Assembly (NCBI GenBank): GCA_000715605.1
Contig: KL568536.1
Coordinates: 62,676-72,264 of the forward strand
DNA: 9,589 bases
Direction: 5' to 3'
DNA from: Streptomyces speibonae
Lineage (GTDB): Bacteria > Actinomycetota > Actinomycetes > Streptomycetales > Streptomycetaceae
Part shown: positions 1-6,807 of the stretch, in pieces
Numbering within the stretch: the first letter of the stretch is position 1
Layout of the letters: each line of letters begins with the position of its first letter
The notes under the pieces: model-generated
Told to the model about the DNA's origin: nothing
Databases searched by the model: none
Seen by the model: only the letters and a program-made list of their open reading frames with translations
Made by a program: the position numbers and the translations under genes

Positions 1-55
1 GGGTCAGGGAGGCGACGGCCAGCAGAGCCGCCGCCGCGAAGGTCTTCTTGCGCAT
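1..55 (-). CDS. N-terminus of an exported protein, partial at left edge (possibly Sco1/SenC-like)
   Basis: Only the first 18 codons are in the window, reading leftward from an ATG at 55-53. They encode MRKKTFAAAALLAVASLT, with a positively charged n-region followed by an Ala/Leu-rich hydrophobic core, which is the start of a Sec or lipoprotein signal peptide. AGGA lies a few bases upstream of the ATG as a ribosome binding site. The gene sits 101 bp downstream of the YcnI-like gene on the same strand. In Streptomyces, YcnI genes often sit beside genes for Sco1/SenC and PCuAC copper chaperones, so a copper-chaperone lipoprotein is the leading guess. That identity is inferred from context; no diagnostic residue is visible. 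Confidence 0.6.
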   Translation of the reverse strand, partial: MRKKTFAAAALLAVASLT

Positions 56-71
56 GGAAGTTCCTGAAGGT

Positions 72-108
72 GTGTGCTCCGGAGCGCACCGGGGCCACGG
101 GACCGTGG
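72..108 (-). other. Two small hairpins in the gap after the YcnI-like gene
   Basis: The 101-bp gap between the YcnI-like stop and the next leftward gene holds two inverted repeats. GTGTGCTCCGGAGCGCAC (72-89) is palindromic apart from one T-G wobble pair. CCACGG (95-100) pairs with CCGTGG (103-108). They could attenuate transcription between the two genes or stabilise an mRNA end. No T-tract follows on the minus strand, so a full terminator is not supported. Confidence 0.35.
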
Positions 109-156
109 ACGGCACCTGGACGGCCCCGGCGCGCTCCGTGAAGAGGGAGGGAGGGG

Positions 157-903
157 TCAGGCGGTCGTGCGCCGGCGACCGGCCAGGACGCCGTAGGCGA
201 CGCCCGCGGCACCGACCACGATGCCGACGACACCCAGGACACGGGCGGTGGTGTCGGTGCCGCCGGAGTCGCTCTCGGAGGCTCCGGAGGTCTCGGCGGA
301 GGCGTTCTCGGCCTGTGCGGCGTCGTCGGCGGCCTTGTCGTCGCCCGAGGCGCCGTGGTGGTCCCCGGAGGCCGCGGAGAGGGCGAGCACGGGTGCCGGG
401 TGCTCGGGCTCCTCCTGGCCCTCCTGCGGCACCTCGATCCAGCGGACGACCTCCTTGTTGGAGTACGTCTGCAGGGCCTTGAAGACGAGTTCGTCGGCGT
501 CCTCGGGCAGCGTGCCCACGGAGACCGGGAACTTCTGGTAGAAGCCGGGCTCGATGCCGTCGCCCTGGGCGGTCCAGGTGACCTTGGAGACGGCCTCGTT
601 GATCTTCTTGCCGTGCATCTCAAGCGGCTTGTCCAGCTTGGACTTGGTGACCTCGACGTCCCAGCCCTCGACCGGCTGGGGCATCACCGACGCCAGCGGG
701 TGGTCGGTGGGGAAGGTGACCTCGAGCTTGGTGGTCGAGGCGTTGTCCCGCTCGTTGGGGACCTTGAAGCCGACGACCGCGTAACCGCCCTTCGCCGCCT
801 CGCCCTCGGGCTGCACGCTGACGTGCGCGAGGGCCGGGGAGGACACGGCGAGAACGGTGACACCGGCGACGGCACCGGCGGCGGCGATTCGGGAAGCCTT
901 CAT
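157..903 (-). CDS. ycnI: YcnI-like DUF1775 copper-binding membrane-anchored protein
   Basis: This 248-residue protein has a signal peptide (about 1-26, ending ALA), then HVSVQPEGEA. The DUF1775 (YcnI) domain spans roughly 27-165, and an Ala/Ser/Asp/Glu-rich linker spans 175-218. A C-terminal membrane helix (221-241) is followed by a short Arg-rich tail, so the domain should face the outside. In B. subtilis YcnI, copper is held by the N-terminal His of the mature chain together with a Glu and a Trp. The likely counterparts here are His27, Glu51 (in VPNE) and Trp110 (in VTWTAQG). The ATG at 903 has GGAG about 10 bases upstream and directly precedes the signal peptide. Longer readings of this frame run into the upstream gene and were dropped. 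The downstream neighbour is another exported protein and the upstream one is a membrane protein, fitting a copper-handling cluster. Family assignment is strong; the copper role is inferred from the family. Confidence 0.9.
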   Translation of the reverse strand: MKASRIAAAGAVAGVTVLAVSSPALAHVSVQPEGEAAKGGYAVVGFKVPNERDNASTTKLEVTFPTDHPLASVMPQPVEGWDVEVTKSKLDKPLEMHGKKINEAVSKVTWTAQGDGIEPGFYQKFPVSVGTLPEDADELVFKALQTYSNKEVVRWIEVPQEGQEEPEHPAPVLALSAASGDHHGASGDDKAADDAAQAENASAETSGASESDSGGTDTTARVLGVVGIVVGAAGVAYGVLAGRRRTTA

Positions 904-1094
904 GGCAGAAGCACTCCGCTTCGGTTGAGTTCTTGTCACTGACGGTGGGGAAGCGCCTCGTGCGCGGCCGGAGGGATCCTCATGCGGACGCCCCGGACGT
1001 ACACCGGCGACGGAACGCACGCGCGCGTGCCGCACGCGAGCGCCTCCGCTCCTTCCCCCCGGGGGGATCCGGCAGTGGCGGAGTGGTGGTCGCG
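904..1094. other. 191-bp gap between the membrane protein and YcnI-like genes
   Basis: Both flanking genes read leftward, and the spacing is long enough for a separate ycnI promoter. No clear -35/-10 pair was found. The only notable element is the C6G6 palindrome listed separately. Confidence 0.5.
1053..1068. promoter_or_regulatory. C-tract/G-tract palindrome, possible copper-repressor (CsoR-like) operator
   Basis: TTCCCCCCGGGGGGAT contains the 14-bp perfect palindrome TCCCCCCGGGGGGA (1054-1067). It lies about 150 bp upstream of the YcnI-like start. CsoR-type copper repressors of actinobacteria bind pseudo-palindromes built of C and G tracts, so the position and form are suggestive. Flanking bases were not matched to a real CsoR consensus, and such tracts arise readily in GC-rich DNA. 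Confidence 0.2.
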
Positions 1095-1901
1095 TCAGGC
1101 GGCGAGAGCGAGTGCGGCGACGGCGGCGGGCGGACCGCGGCGGATCACCGTGTGCTGGAGGACGGGGGTACGGGGCACCGAAGGCGCGAGCAGCGCGGTG
1201 CGTACCGCGCGCGGCGTCCGGTCGGGTGCTCCCGGGAGCCCGGAGCGCAGGGCGCGCACCAGGGAGAGCGCCGCGCGGAGGGCCCGTACGAGGGTGCCCT
1301 CGGCGACGCCGTGCGCCGACAGCTCGGCCAGGCGCAGCAGCGCCAGGTCGCCGCGGCGCAGCAGCCACCCCGCGGCCGTCGCCGCGAGGAGGTGGCCGAG
1401 CAGCATCGGCAGCGACGGCAGCAGGGCCGCGGAGGGCGCGGCGGCCGCCAGGGCGTCCGCCGCGTGGGGGTCCGTTCCGCCGGAGTGGATCCGCGCGTCG
1501 GTGAGGATCCGCTCGGCCTGCGCCGGGCTGATCCCCGCCGCGGTGGGCCCGCACAACAGCCGCGCGGCCTGCTCGACCAGCGCGGTGTCGGAGAGCGCGG
1601 ACGACGGGCCCGTGCCGGACGTGCCGTGCTGCCCGAGGCCGAACAGCGTGTGCAGTGCCGTCTGGCCGAACGCCAGCATCGCCGCGATGCCCGGCATGGA
1701 ACGGGTGCGCCCCGCGAGCGGCGCGGCGACGGCGACCGCGGCGAGGAATCCCGCGCCCAGCGTCCACAGCGGGACGGCGTCGCAGGAGGCGAGCGTGTGG
1801 CCTGCCCCGGCCAGCACGACGCAGACCGCGGCGAACACCGCGGCCCGCATGATCCGGAGTCCTCGTCCGGAGCGCCTCGTGCGCGGGTGGGGGGCAGACA
1901 T
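1095..1901 (-). CDS. Multi-pass membrane protein, unknown function, beside YcnI-like gene
   Basis: A 268-residue protein whose family I cannot name. Hydrophobic stretches at about 19-39, 44-63, 70-90 and 158-181 suggest four membrane helices. A loop of about 65 residues separates the third and fourth, and an Arg- and Ala-rich, probably cytosolic tail follows (182-268). Histidines occur in or near the helices and the loop (His35, His84, His92, His139, His146, His170), along with Cys27, Cys40 and Cys117. This could suit metal binding but is not diagnostic. The ATG at 1901 has only a weak upstream GATGAG. Met18, with AGGA nine bases upstream, is a credible alternative start and lies just before the first helix. 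The gene ends 191 bp before the YcnI-like gene on the same strand. A copper-related role is inferred only from that neighbour. Confidence 0.75.
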   Translation of the reverse strand: MSAPHPRTRRSGRGLRIMRAAVFAAVCVVLAGAGHTLASCDAVPLWTLGAGFLAAVAVAAPLAGRTRSMPGIAAMLAFGQTALHTLFGLGQHGTSGTGPSSALSDTALVEQAARLLCGPTAAGISPAQAERILTDARIHSGGTDPHAADALAAAAPSAALLPSLPMLLGHLLAATAAGWLLRRGDLALLRLAELSAHGVAEGTLVRALRAALSLVRALRSGLPGAPDRTPRAVRTALLAPSVPRTPVLQHTVIRRGPPAAVAALALAA

Positions 1902-2121
1902 GGCGGGCTCATCATCGCACCGGCCCCCTGTCCGCCGTACGGCAGGTCCGCAAGATGAGGTACGACCGGTAGATCACCTCTGGTACGGGCCGCCCCACAT
2001 ACACCGTTCGGCTCCGTCGCACACCCGCCGTATGGGCGGTATCACGTCAACGCCACGCTTACGAGCGAGGACTCAGGGCAATACGTAACGGTATGTCGAG
2101 CCGCAGCCAGGAGGCTGGAGC
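1902..2121. promoter_or_regulatory. Divergent intergenic region between membrane protein and RsbW-like genes
   Basis: This 220-bp gap must contain start signals for both directions. It holds a small stem-loop, CCGCC (about 2027-2031) with GGCGG, and several GTA/TAC-rich stretches around 1960-1985 and 2080-2096. A possible rightward promoter is TTACGA (2059-2064) with TACGTA (2082-2087) at 17-bp spacing, a poor match to the HrdB consensus. No convincing leftward promoter was seen. Confidence 0.4.
2109..2114 (+). promoter_or_regulatory. Consensus ribosome binding site AGGAGG
   Basis: AGGAGG lies seven bases before the ATG at 2122. It fixes the start of the RsbW-like ATPase and suggests efficient translation. 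Confidence 0.85.
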
Positions 2122-2586
2122 ATGAGCATCTGGTGGTCACTCCATCTGCGGCGTGATGCCGCCAGCGTGCCGCTCGCCCGGCGCCTGCTGCTCGGCACCA
2201 TGGAGACCGCGGGCGTCGACCCCGACATCTCCTACGACCTGTCCGTCGCCCTCAGCGAGGCGTGCGCGAACGCGGTCGAGCATGGCGGGGACGCCGCGCG
2301 CGAGGGTACCTCGGAGGCATACCGGGTGACCGCCTATCTCGACGGGGAGAAGTGCCGTATCGAGGTCGCCGACGCGGGCCCCGGCTTTCCCGCGGTGACG
2401 GGGGCGTGGGCCCGTCCGCCGGCCCGCCCCGCCGCGTCCGACGCGGAGCACGGCCGGGGGCTGTGCCTCATCCGGGAGCTCGCCGACCACGTCCACTTCG
2501 GCAACAAGCCGGGACGGGGCGGCGCGGTGGTGAGCTTCGACAAGATCCTCAAGTGGCGCGAGGACGCGCCACTGGTGGCGGTGTAG
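2122..2586 (+). CDS. RsbW-like ATP-binding protein (HATPase_c_2, anti-sigma kinase family)
   Basis: A 154-residue single-domain GHKL ATPase of the RsbW/SpoIIAB type. Members act as serine kinases that bind sigma factors or phosphorylate STAS anti-anti-sigma partners in the cytosol. The N box is ALSEACANAVEH, with Glu46 and Asn50 as the expected base and metal ligand. The G1 box is DAGPGF (84-89), and the G2 region is EHGRGL (109-114). The ending, GGAVVSFDKIL, is the usual last beta strand. A Pro/Ala-rich insert (98-106) replaces most of the ATP lid. Length is normal for the large Streptomyces family, most of which are orphans. No STAS or sigma gene adjoins it, so its partner is unknown. It stands alone on the plus strand and faces pepP across a hairpin. 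All catalytic boxes look intact. Confidence 0.9.
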   Translation: MSIWWSLHLRRDAASVPLARRLLLGTMETAGVDPDISYDLSVALSEACANAVEHGGDAAREGTSEAYRVTAYLDGEKCRIEVADAGPGFPAVTGAWARPPARPAASDAEHGRGLCLIRELADHVHFGNKPGRGGAVVSFDKILKWREDAPLVAV

Positions 2587-2600
2587 CGGCGGCGCGGTGA

Positions 2601-2628
2601 CGGCCGGGCACGCGCGCGTGCCCGGCCG
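2601..2628. terminator. Bidirectional hairpin between convergent genes
   Basis: Arms CGGCCGGGCACG (2601-2612) and CGTGCCCGGCCG (2617-2628) are perfectly complementary around CGCG, so the whole 28 bp is a palindrome. It lies 14 bp after the RsbW-like stop and 27 bp from the pepP stop, exactly where a shared terminator is expected. There is no T-tract, as is common in Streptomyces. Confidence 0.8.
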
Positions 2629-2655
2629 CCGTCGTGCGGTGTGTCGCGTGGCGCG

Positions 2656-4113
2656 TCAGCCCTTCAGACCCGCCATCCACGCCTCGACCTCGTCCGACCG
2701 CCGGGGCAGGGCCGCGGACAGGTTCCGGTTGCCGTCCTCGGTGACGAGGATGTCGTCCTCGATGCGGACGCCGATGCCCCGGTACTCCTCGGGCACGGTC
2801 AGGTCGTCGGCCTGGAAGTACAGGCCCGGCTCGACGGTGAGCACCATGCCGGGCTCCAGCGTGCCGTCGACGTACGTCTCGGTCCGCGCGGCGGCGCAGT
2901 CGTGGACGTCCATGCCGAGCATGTGACCGGTGCCGTGCAGCGTCCAGCGGCGCTGCAGACCCAGCTCCAGGACCCGCTCCACGGGTCCCTCGACCAGGCC
3001 CCACTCGACGAGCCGCTCGGCCAGCACCCGCTGGGCGGCGTCGTGGAAGTCCCGGTACTTGGCGCCCGGCTTCACCGCCGCGATGCCGGCCTCCTGGGCG
3101 TCGTACACGGCGTCGTAGATCTTCTTCTGCAGCTCGGTGTAGCGGCCGTTGACGGGCAGGGTGCGCGTGACGTCGGCCGTGTAGTACGTGTGCGTCTCCA
3201 CCCCCGCGTCGAGCAGCAGCAGGTCGCCGGAGCGGACCGGGCCGTCGTTGCGCACCCAGTGCAGGGTGGTGGCGTGCGGGCCGGCGGCGCAGATGGAGCC
3301 GTAGCCGACGTCGTTGCCCTCCACGCGGGCGCGCAGGAAGAACGTTCCCTCGATGTAGCGCTCGCTGGTCGCCTCGGCCTTGTCGAGGACCTTCACGACG
3401 TCCTCGAAGCCGCGCACGGTGGAGTCGACGGCCTTCTGCAGCTCGCCGATCTCGAAGTCGTCCTTGACCAGTCGCATCTCGGAGAGGAAGACGCGCAGCT
3501 CCTCATCGCGTTCGGCGGTCACCTTGTCGGTGAGCGCCGCCTCGATCCCGGCGTCGTGACCGCGCACCACCCGGACCGGGCCGGTGGCCTCGCGCAGCGC
3601 CTCGGGCAGCTCGCGCACGTCGGAGGCGGGGATGCCGTAGAGCTTTCCGGCCTCGGTGAGGGAGTGCCGGCGGCCGACCCACAGCTCGCCCTGGCCGTCC
3701 AGCCAGAACTCGCCGTTCTCGCGGTTCGACCGGGGCAGGAGGTAGATCGTCTCCCGGTGGCCGTCGGCCGTGGGCTCCATGACGAGGACGCCGTCCTCGG
3801 TCTGGTTGCCGGTGAGGTACGCGTACTCGACCGACGCGCGGAAGGGGTACTCGGTGTCGTTGGAGCGGGTCTTCAGGTTGCCCGCGGGGACGACGAGACG
3901 CTCACCGGGGAAGCGGGCGGACAGCGCCGCGCGGCGCGCGGCGGCCCGGGCGGCCTGCGGGATCGGCTGCAGATCGTGCAGCTCGGTGTCGGCCCAGCCG
4001 CTCTTCATGTTCTCGGCCAGCTCGTCGGACACGCCCGGGTACAGGCCGTTCTTGCGCTGCTTGACGGGCTCCTCTTCGGCAGTCTCCGGGGTCTCCGGCA
4101 GCTCCTCCGCCAC
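2656..4113 (-). CDS. pepP: Xaa-Pro aminopeptidase (aminopeptidase P, M24B)
   Basis: This 485-residue cytosolic dimetal exopeptidase removes an N-terminal residue preceding proline. An acidic leader (1-20) is followed by the AMP_N domain (about 45-190) and the M24 pita-bread domain (about 222-470). Metal ligands match the family: Asp302 (LLDAG), Asp314 (TADVTRT), His397 (HGTGHMLGMDVHD), Glu428 (VEPGLY) and Glu452 (RIEDD). Supporting histidines are His285, His393 and His404. Length and sequence resemble the characterised Streptomyces PepP enzymes. The start is taken as GTG at 4113-4111, because AGGAGG (4125-4120) stands six bases before it. The ATG at 4119, two codons earlier, abuts AGGAGG with no spacer and is less likely. 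The repeat-filled region and the phosphatase-like gene lie upstream on the same strand. Assignment is secure. Confidence 0.95.
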   Translation of the reverse strand: MAEELPETPETAEEEPVKQRKNGLYPGVSDELAENMKSGWADTELHDLQPIPQAARAAARRAALSARFPGERLVVPAGNLKTRSNDTEYPFRASVEYAYLTGNQTEDGVLVMEPTADGHRETIYLLPRSNRENGEFWLDGQGELWVGRRHSLTEAGKLYGIPASDVRELPEALREATGPVRVVRGHDAGIEAALTDKVTAERDEELRVFLSEMRLVKDDFEIGELQKAVDSTVRGFEDVVKVLDKAEATSERYIEGTFFLRARVEGNDVGYGSICAAGPHATTLHWVRNDGPVRSGDLLLLDAGVETHTYYTADVTRTLPVNGRYTELQKKIYDAVYDAQEAGIAAVKPGAKYRDFHDAAQRVLAERLVEWGLVEGPVERVLELGLQRRWTLHGTGHMLGMDVHDCAAARTETYVDGTLEPGMVLTVEPGLYFQADDLTVPEEYRGIGVRIEDDILVTEDGNRNLSAALPRRSDEVEAWMAGLKG

Positions 4114-4119
4114 GGTCAT

Positions 4120-4125
4120 CCTCCT
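4120..4125 (-). promoter_or_regulatory. AGGAGG ribosome binding site deciding the pepP start
   Basis: AGGAGG reads leftward from 4125 to 4120. It touches the ATG at 4119 but is six bases from the GTG at 4113, which is normal spacing. This favours GTG initiation. Confidence 0.65.
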
Positions 4126-4149
4126 CGATACGGCACTGGACCACCCCCC

Positions 4150-4177
4150 ATCGTACGGTCGGGCGGAAACGGACGAA
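4150..4177 (-). promoter_or_regulatory. Possible pepP promoter
   Basis: Leftward TACGAT (4155-4150) fits the TANNNT form of a -10 box and lies about 36 bp before the GTG start. TTCGTC (4177-4172), 16 bp upstream, is a poor -35. The position is good; the sequence match is weak. Confidence 0.3.
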
Positions 4178-4208
4178 CCGGCGAAGGACCTGCCACCTGG
4201 GACGCAAC

Positions 4209-4760
4209 GGAACCGGCCTGGACGCGGCCGGCGCGGCGACGGAGGTGGTGCCGGGCCGTGCACGAGGGACCCGGCCTGGACGCGTCCCCGCGCGGTGACG
4301 AAGGCCGTGCTCGGCCGCACGGACCGGGCTGGGCGATGCGGACCGTGTTCGCCGGGCGGGCTGTGGGGAAGGGGACCTACCTGTCCGCGGCCCCGCGCGG
4401 TGACCGGGGGGTGTGCTCGGCCGGACGGGCTGTGCTGGGTGGCGTGGACCGCGTTCGCCGGGCGCAACGTGCTCTTGCCTGGGGCCCGGGCAAACCGCTT
4501 GCACGCGGCGACGGGGGTTGTGCCGGGCCGTGCACGAGGGACCCGGCCTGGACGCGTCTGCGCTCGGTGACGAAGGCCGTGCTCGGCCGCACGGACCGGG
4601 CTGGGCGATGCGGTCTGTGCTCGGCCGCGCGGGCCGTGCTGTTGCCCGGGATGGGGGAACCGGCTCGGACGCGGCCCGGCGCAGCGACGGGGGGCCGCGA
4701 AACTCGGCCAGGCGAATCGTGCTCGGCCGCGCGGGCCACGCTCGGCCGGGCTGGACAGCA
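4209..4760. repeat. Degenerate intergenic repeat field between phosphatase-like and pepP genes
   Basis: The 740-bp space between two leftward genes is filled by related blocks rather than a gene. The fullest block runs GGACCCGGCCTGGACGCG, a short variable part, then GCGCGGTGACG, then GGCCGTGCTCGGCCGCAC. Copies or partial copies begin near 4209, 4266, 4371, 4497, 4538 and 4657. The segment 4232-4341 recurs at 4504-4613 with five mismatches in 110 positions, and similarity continues for about 25 bp more with an indel. GTGCTCGGCCG occurs exactly at 4307, 4413, 4579, 4617 and 4719, with a variant at 4738. Within the main block, GGCCG-TGCT-CGGCC can form a small hairpin. Copy spacing is not a multiple of three, and differences between copies change the encoded residues, so long open frames across it are not convincing genes. 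Function unknown. Confidence 0.8.
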
Positions 4761-4853
4761 GTGCCGGGCGATGCCGCCCGCGTTCGTCTGGCGGGCCGTG
4801 CGGGCCGGTGCGGCGTGGCTCTTCGCGTCGTCGGCCGGTCGAACCGTGCGCCG

Positions 4854-6362
4854 CTACTCGAACCGTGCCGCCAGCAGCACCACGTCCTCCGGCGAATCCC
4901 CGGTGTCCGCACCCTCCGGCAGCACCGCGCGCAGGACGTGGTCGGCGACGGCGCCGGGGTCACGGCGCAGCGGGGCGGGCACCCCGGCCGCCGCGGCGTG
5001 CAGCCGCGCGAAGGCGCGGTCCGTCGGATCGCCCGTACGGCGCAGCAGCCCGTCGGTGTAGAGCAGCACCGTCTCTCCCGGCTCCGCCTGGACCTCCACG
5101 CTCGGCGCCTCCCAGCAGGCGAGCATGCCCAGCGGGGCGGAGACCGACGTCTCGACGAACTCCGCGCGGTGTTCGCCGAGCAGCAGCGGCGGACTGTGGC
5201 CCGCCCCGGCGAGCGTGATCCGCCGCAGCGCGGGTTCGCAGTAGCCGAACAGCGCGGTGGCCGACCGGGCCGGCTCGGTCAGTCGCAGCAGCAGTTCCAG
5301 GTCGGACAGAACGGCGACCGGATCCTCGCCCTCCATCACGGCGTACGCGCGCAGCGAGGCGCGCAGCCGTCCCATCGCGGCGACGGCGCTGGGCCCCGAC
5401 CCGGTGACGGACCCGACCGCGAGGCCGAGCGCGGCATCCGGCAGCGGCAGCGCGTCGTACCAGTCGCCGCCCCCGCGCGGGGAGGTGCGGTGCCGCGCGG
5501 CGAGCTGGACGCCGGCGACGCGGGGGAGCCGGGAGGGCAGCAGTTCCTCGGCCATCGTGGCCATGCGCGTGCGCGTGCGCTCCAGTTCGAGGAGCCGGGC
5601 CAGGTGCTCGGAGGCGTGGCGGACGTACAGACCGATGAGATGGCGCTGGCGCTCCGCCGGTTCGGCCGGCTCGTCGTAGAGCCACACCGCGGCGCCCAGA
5701 CGGCCGGAGGCGCCGGTGCCCAGGGGGAGGGCGAAGCTCGCGGCGTAGCCGAGGCGGGCGGCGACCTCGCGGTGGCGCGGGTCGAGCCCCTTCTCGGCGA
5801 GCAGGTCGGGCTCGGCGATGCCGTCGTCGGCGGGCAGCCCGTCGAGGATCCTGCCGTACGACAGCGAGCTGCGCGGCACCGTCTCGATGTGGCCGAGGTC
5901 GGAGCGGGCCAGTCCCAGGCCGATGGAGGTGACCGGGCCGAGTCCGTCGGAGGGTTCCAGGGCGACGAGGCCGCGTCGGGCGCCGACCAGCGCGGCTCCC
6001 GCGCGGAGCAGTTCCTGGAGCGCTTCGTCGAGTGTGCCCGCGCGGACGAGGCGTTCGGTGAGTTCGTGGAGGGTCGTCAGGTCCGAGACCCAGCCGGCGA
6101 GCCGGTCCTGGAGCAGTGCGCCCGGGGCGTTCTGGGGGGTTGCGGGAGGGGCGGATGAGGTACCCGTGACGGGCGCGACAGTGTGTGCCGGTGCGGGAAC
6201 CGTAGAATCGATTCCGGCCACTTTCGGAGGGTGCGGGGCATTCATGGCGTCCGGCTTTCCGACCGGTACGTACTGCTCAAAAGCATCGCAAACCCCCATG
6301 TCATTCTGCGTCGCCGGCAGTGTCTCCACATGTACACGTACTCGTGAGGAGATGTCCAGCAT
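4854..6362 (-). CDS. GAF + SpoIIE/PP2C-type phosphatase-like protein
   Basis: This 502-residue protein belongs to the family that dephosphorylates STAS anti-anti-sigma factors. A Pro/Ala-rich leader (about 40-80) precedes a GAF sensory domain (about 95-255). A short helical linker with LELERTRTRMATMAEELLP (258-276) joins it to the SpoIIE/PP2C domain (about 277-502). Retained motifs are GGGDWYDA (297-304, Asp300), AGAGHSPPLLL (385-395), LLYTDGLL (433-440, Asp437) and PEDVVLLAAR (Asp493). The usual GDVxGHG loop instead reads GSVTGSG (317-323), so its metal-binding Asp is Ser318 and its His is Ser322. Activity may therefore be weak or lost. The start at 6362 has AGGA only two bases upstream. The Met at 6245 (MNAPHPPK) and the Met of MGVCDAF are alternatives. 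Family assignment is strong; activity is doubtful. Confidence 0.88.
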   Translation of the reverse strand: MLDISSRVRVHVETLPATQNDMGVCDAFEQYVPVGKPDAMNAPHPPKVAGIDSTVPAPAHTVAPVTGTSSAPPATPQNAPGALLQDRLAGWVSDLTTLHELTERLVRAGTLDEALQELLRAGAALVGARRGLVALEPSDGLGPVTSIGLGLARSDLGHIETVPRSSLSYGRILDGLPADDGIAEPDLLAEKGLDPRHREVAARLGYAASFALPLGTGASGRLGAAVWLYDEPAEPAERQRHLIGLYVRHASEHLARLLELERTRTRMATMAEELLPSRLPRVAGVQLAARHRTSPRGGGDWYDALPLPDAALGLAVGSVTGSGPSAVAAMGRLRASLRAYAVMEGEDPVAVLSDLELLLRLTEPARSATALFGYCEPALRRITLAGAGHSPPLLLGEHRAEFVETSVSAPLGMLACWEAPSVEVQAEPGETVLLYTDGLLRRTGDPTDRAFARLHAAAAGVPAPLRRDPGAVADHVLRAVLPEGADTGDSPEDVVLLAARFE

Positions 6363-6446
6363 TGTCCTGCTGGGATTCCTGGTGTCCGTGGGGTTGAAGG
6401 GAACTCCCCGCAGACCCCTTGCCGAAATATGAAGTTGGCTTGAAAC

Positions 6447-6463
6447 TGCCTCAGGGGGAGGCA
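6447..6463. promoter_or_regulatory. Small stem-loop in the divergent region
   Basis: TGCCTC (6447-6452) pairs with GAGGCA (6458-6463) across a five-base loop, about 85-100 bp upstream of the phosphatase-like start. It could be part of a 5' leader or an operator. Confidence 0.3.
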
Positions 6464-6807
6464 TATTGCGGTCGACTGGCCTTGCTCGACGGAAGCGTCA
6501 CAGCGGTCGTGATGGGTACGTACTCGGTGAAGGCCAGGGGTGGTTGGAAACCGCTCGGGAACCTGGCGACGGACCCGGGCGTCTTAACCACCGACGACCG
6601 TGCCCCATCCTCCCGTGGCGGAGGCGGAGAGAACCACGCGCGACGTTAAACGCCAGACTTCGCCACCCCCACGCCACACCCGTACTTCTGATAGACGCAG
6701 TATGGGTGGAACGGCCGCGGAGGCAGCCCAAGCTCGGCCCAGAGGGGTTCCCCCTGCCCGGCGCGGGGGTGTGATGCGCCAACAGGTACGCACAGTGAAG
6801 TGATCGA

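Noticed and set aside
157..1767. 536-residue minus-strand reading of the YcnI frame
   Set aside because: The first 288 residues are an Arg/Pro/Gly-rich alternate frame of the membrane protein. The signal peptide and ribosome binding site place the start at 903.
4377..4739. Minus-strand frame repeating a peptide also seen upstream of pepP
   Set aside because: The repeated peptide comes from the 110-bp DNA duplication. The differences alter residues, and the two copies are in different frames relative to each other.
2641..5061. 806-residue plus-strand open frame
   Set aside because: It is the antisense shadow of pepP running on through the repeat field. It has low-complexity composition and no ribosome binding site or domain.
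6266..6523. Two GTACGTAC palindromes (6266-6273, 6516-6523) as paired operators
   Set aside because: The first lies inside the phosphatase-like coding frame (Tyr-Val codons), and an 8-bp palindrome occurring twice is weak evidence.
6419..6649. 76-residue open frame with a TTG start in the divergent region
   Set aside because: It has no ribosome binding site, no recognisable domain and an ordinary noncoding composition.
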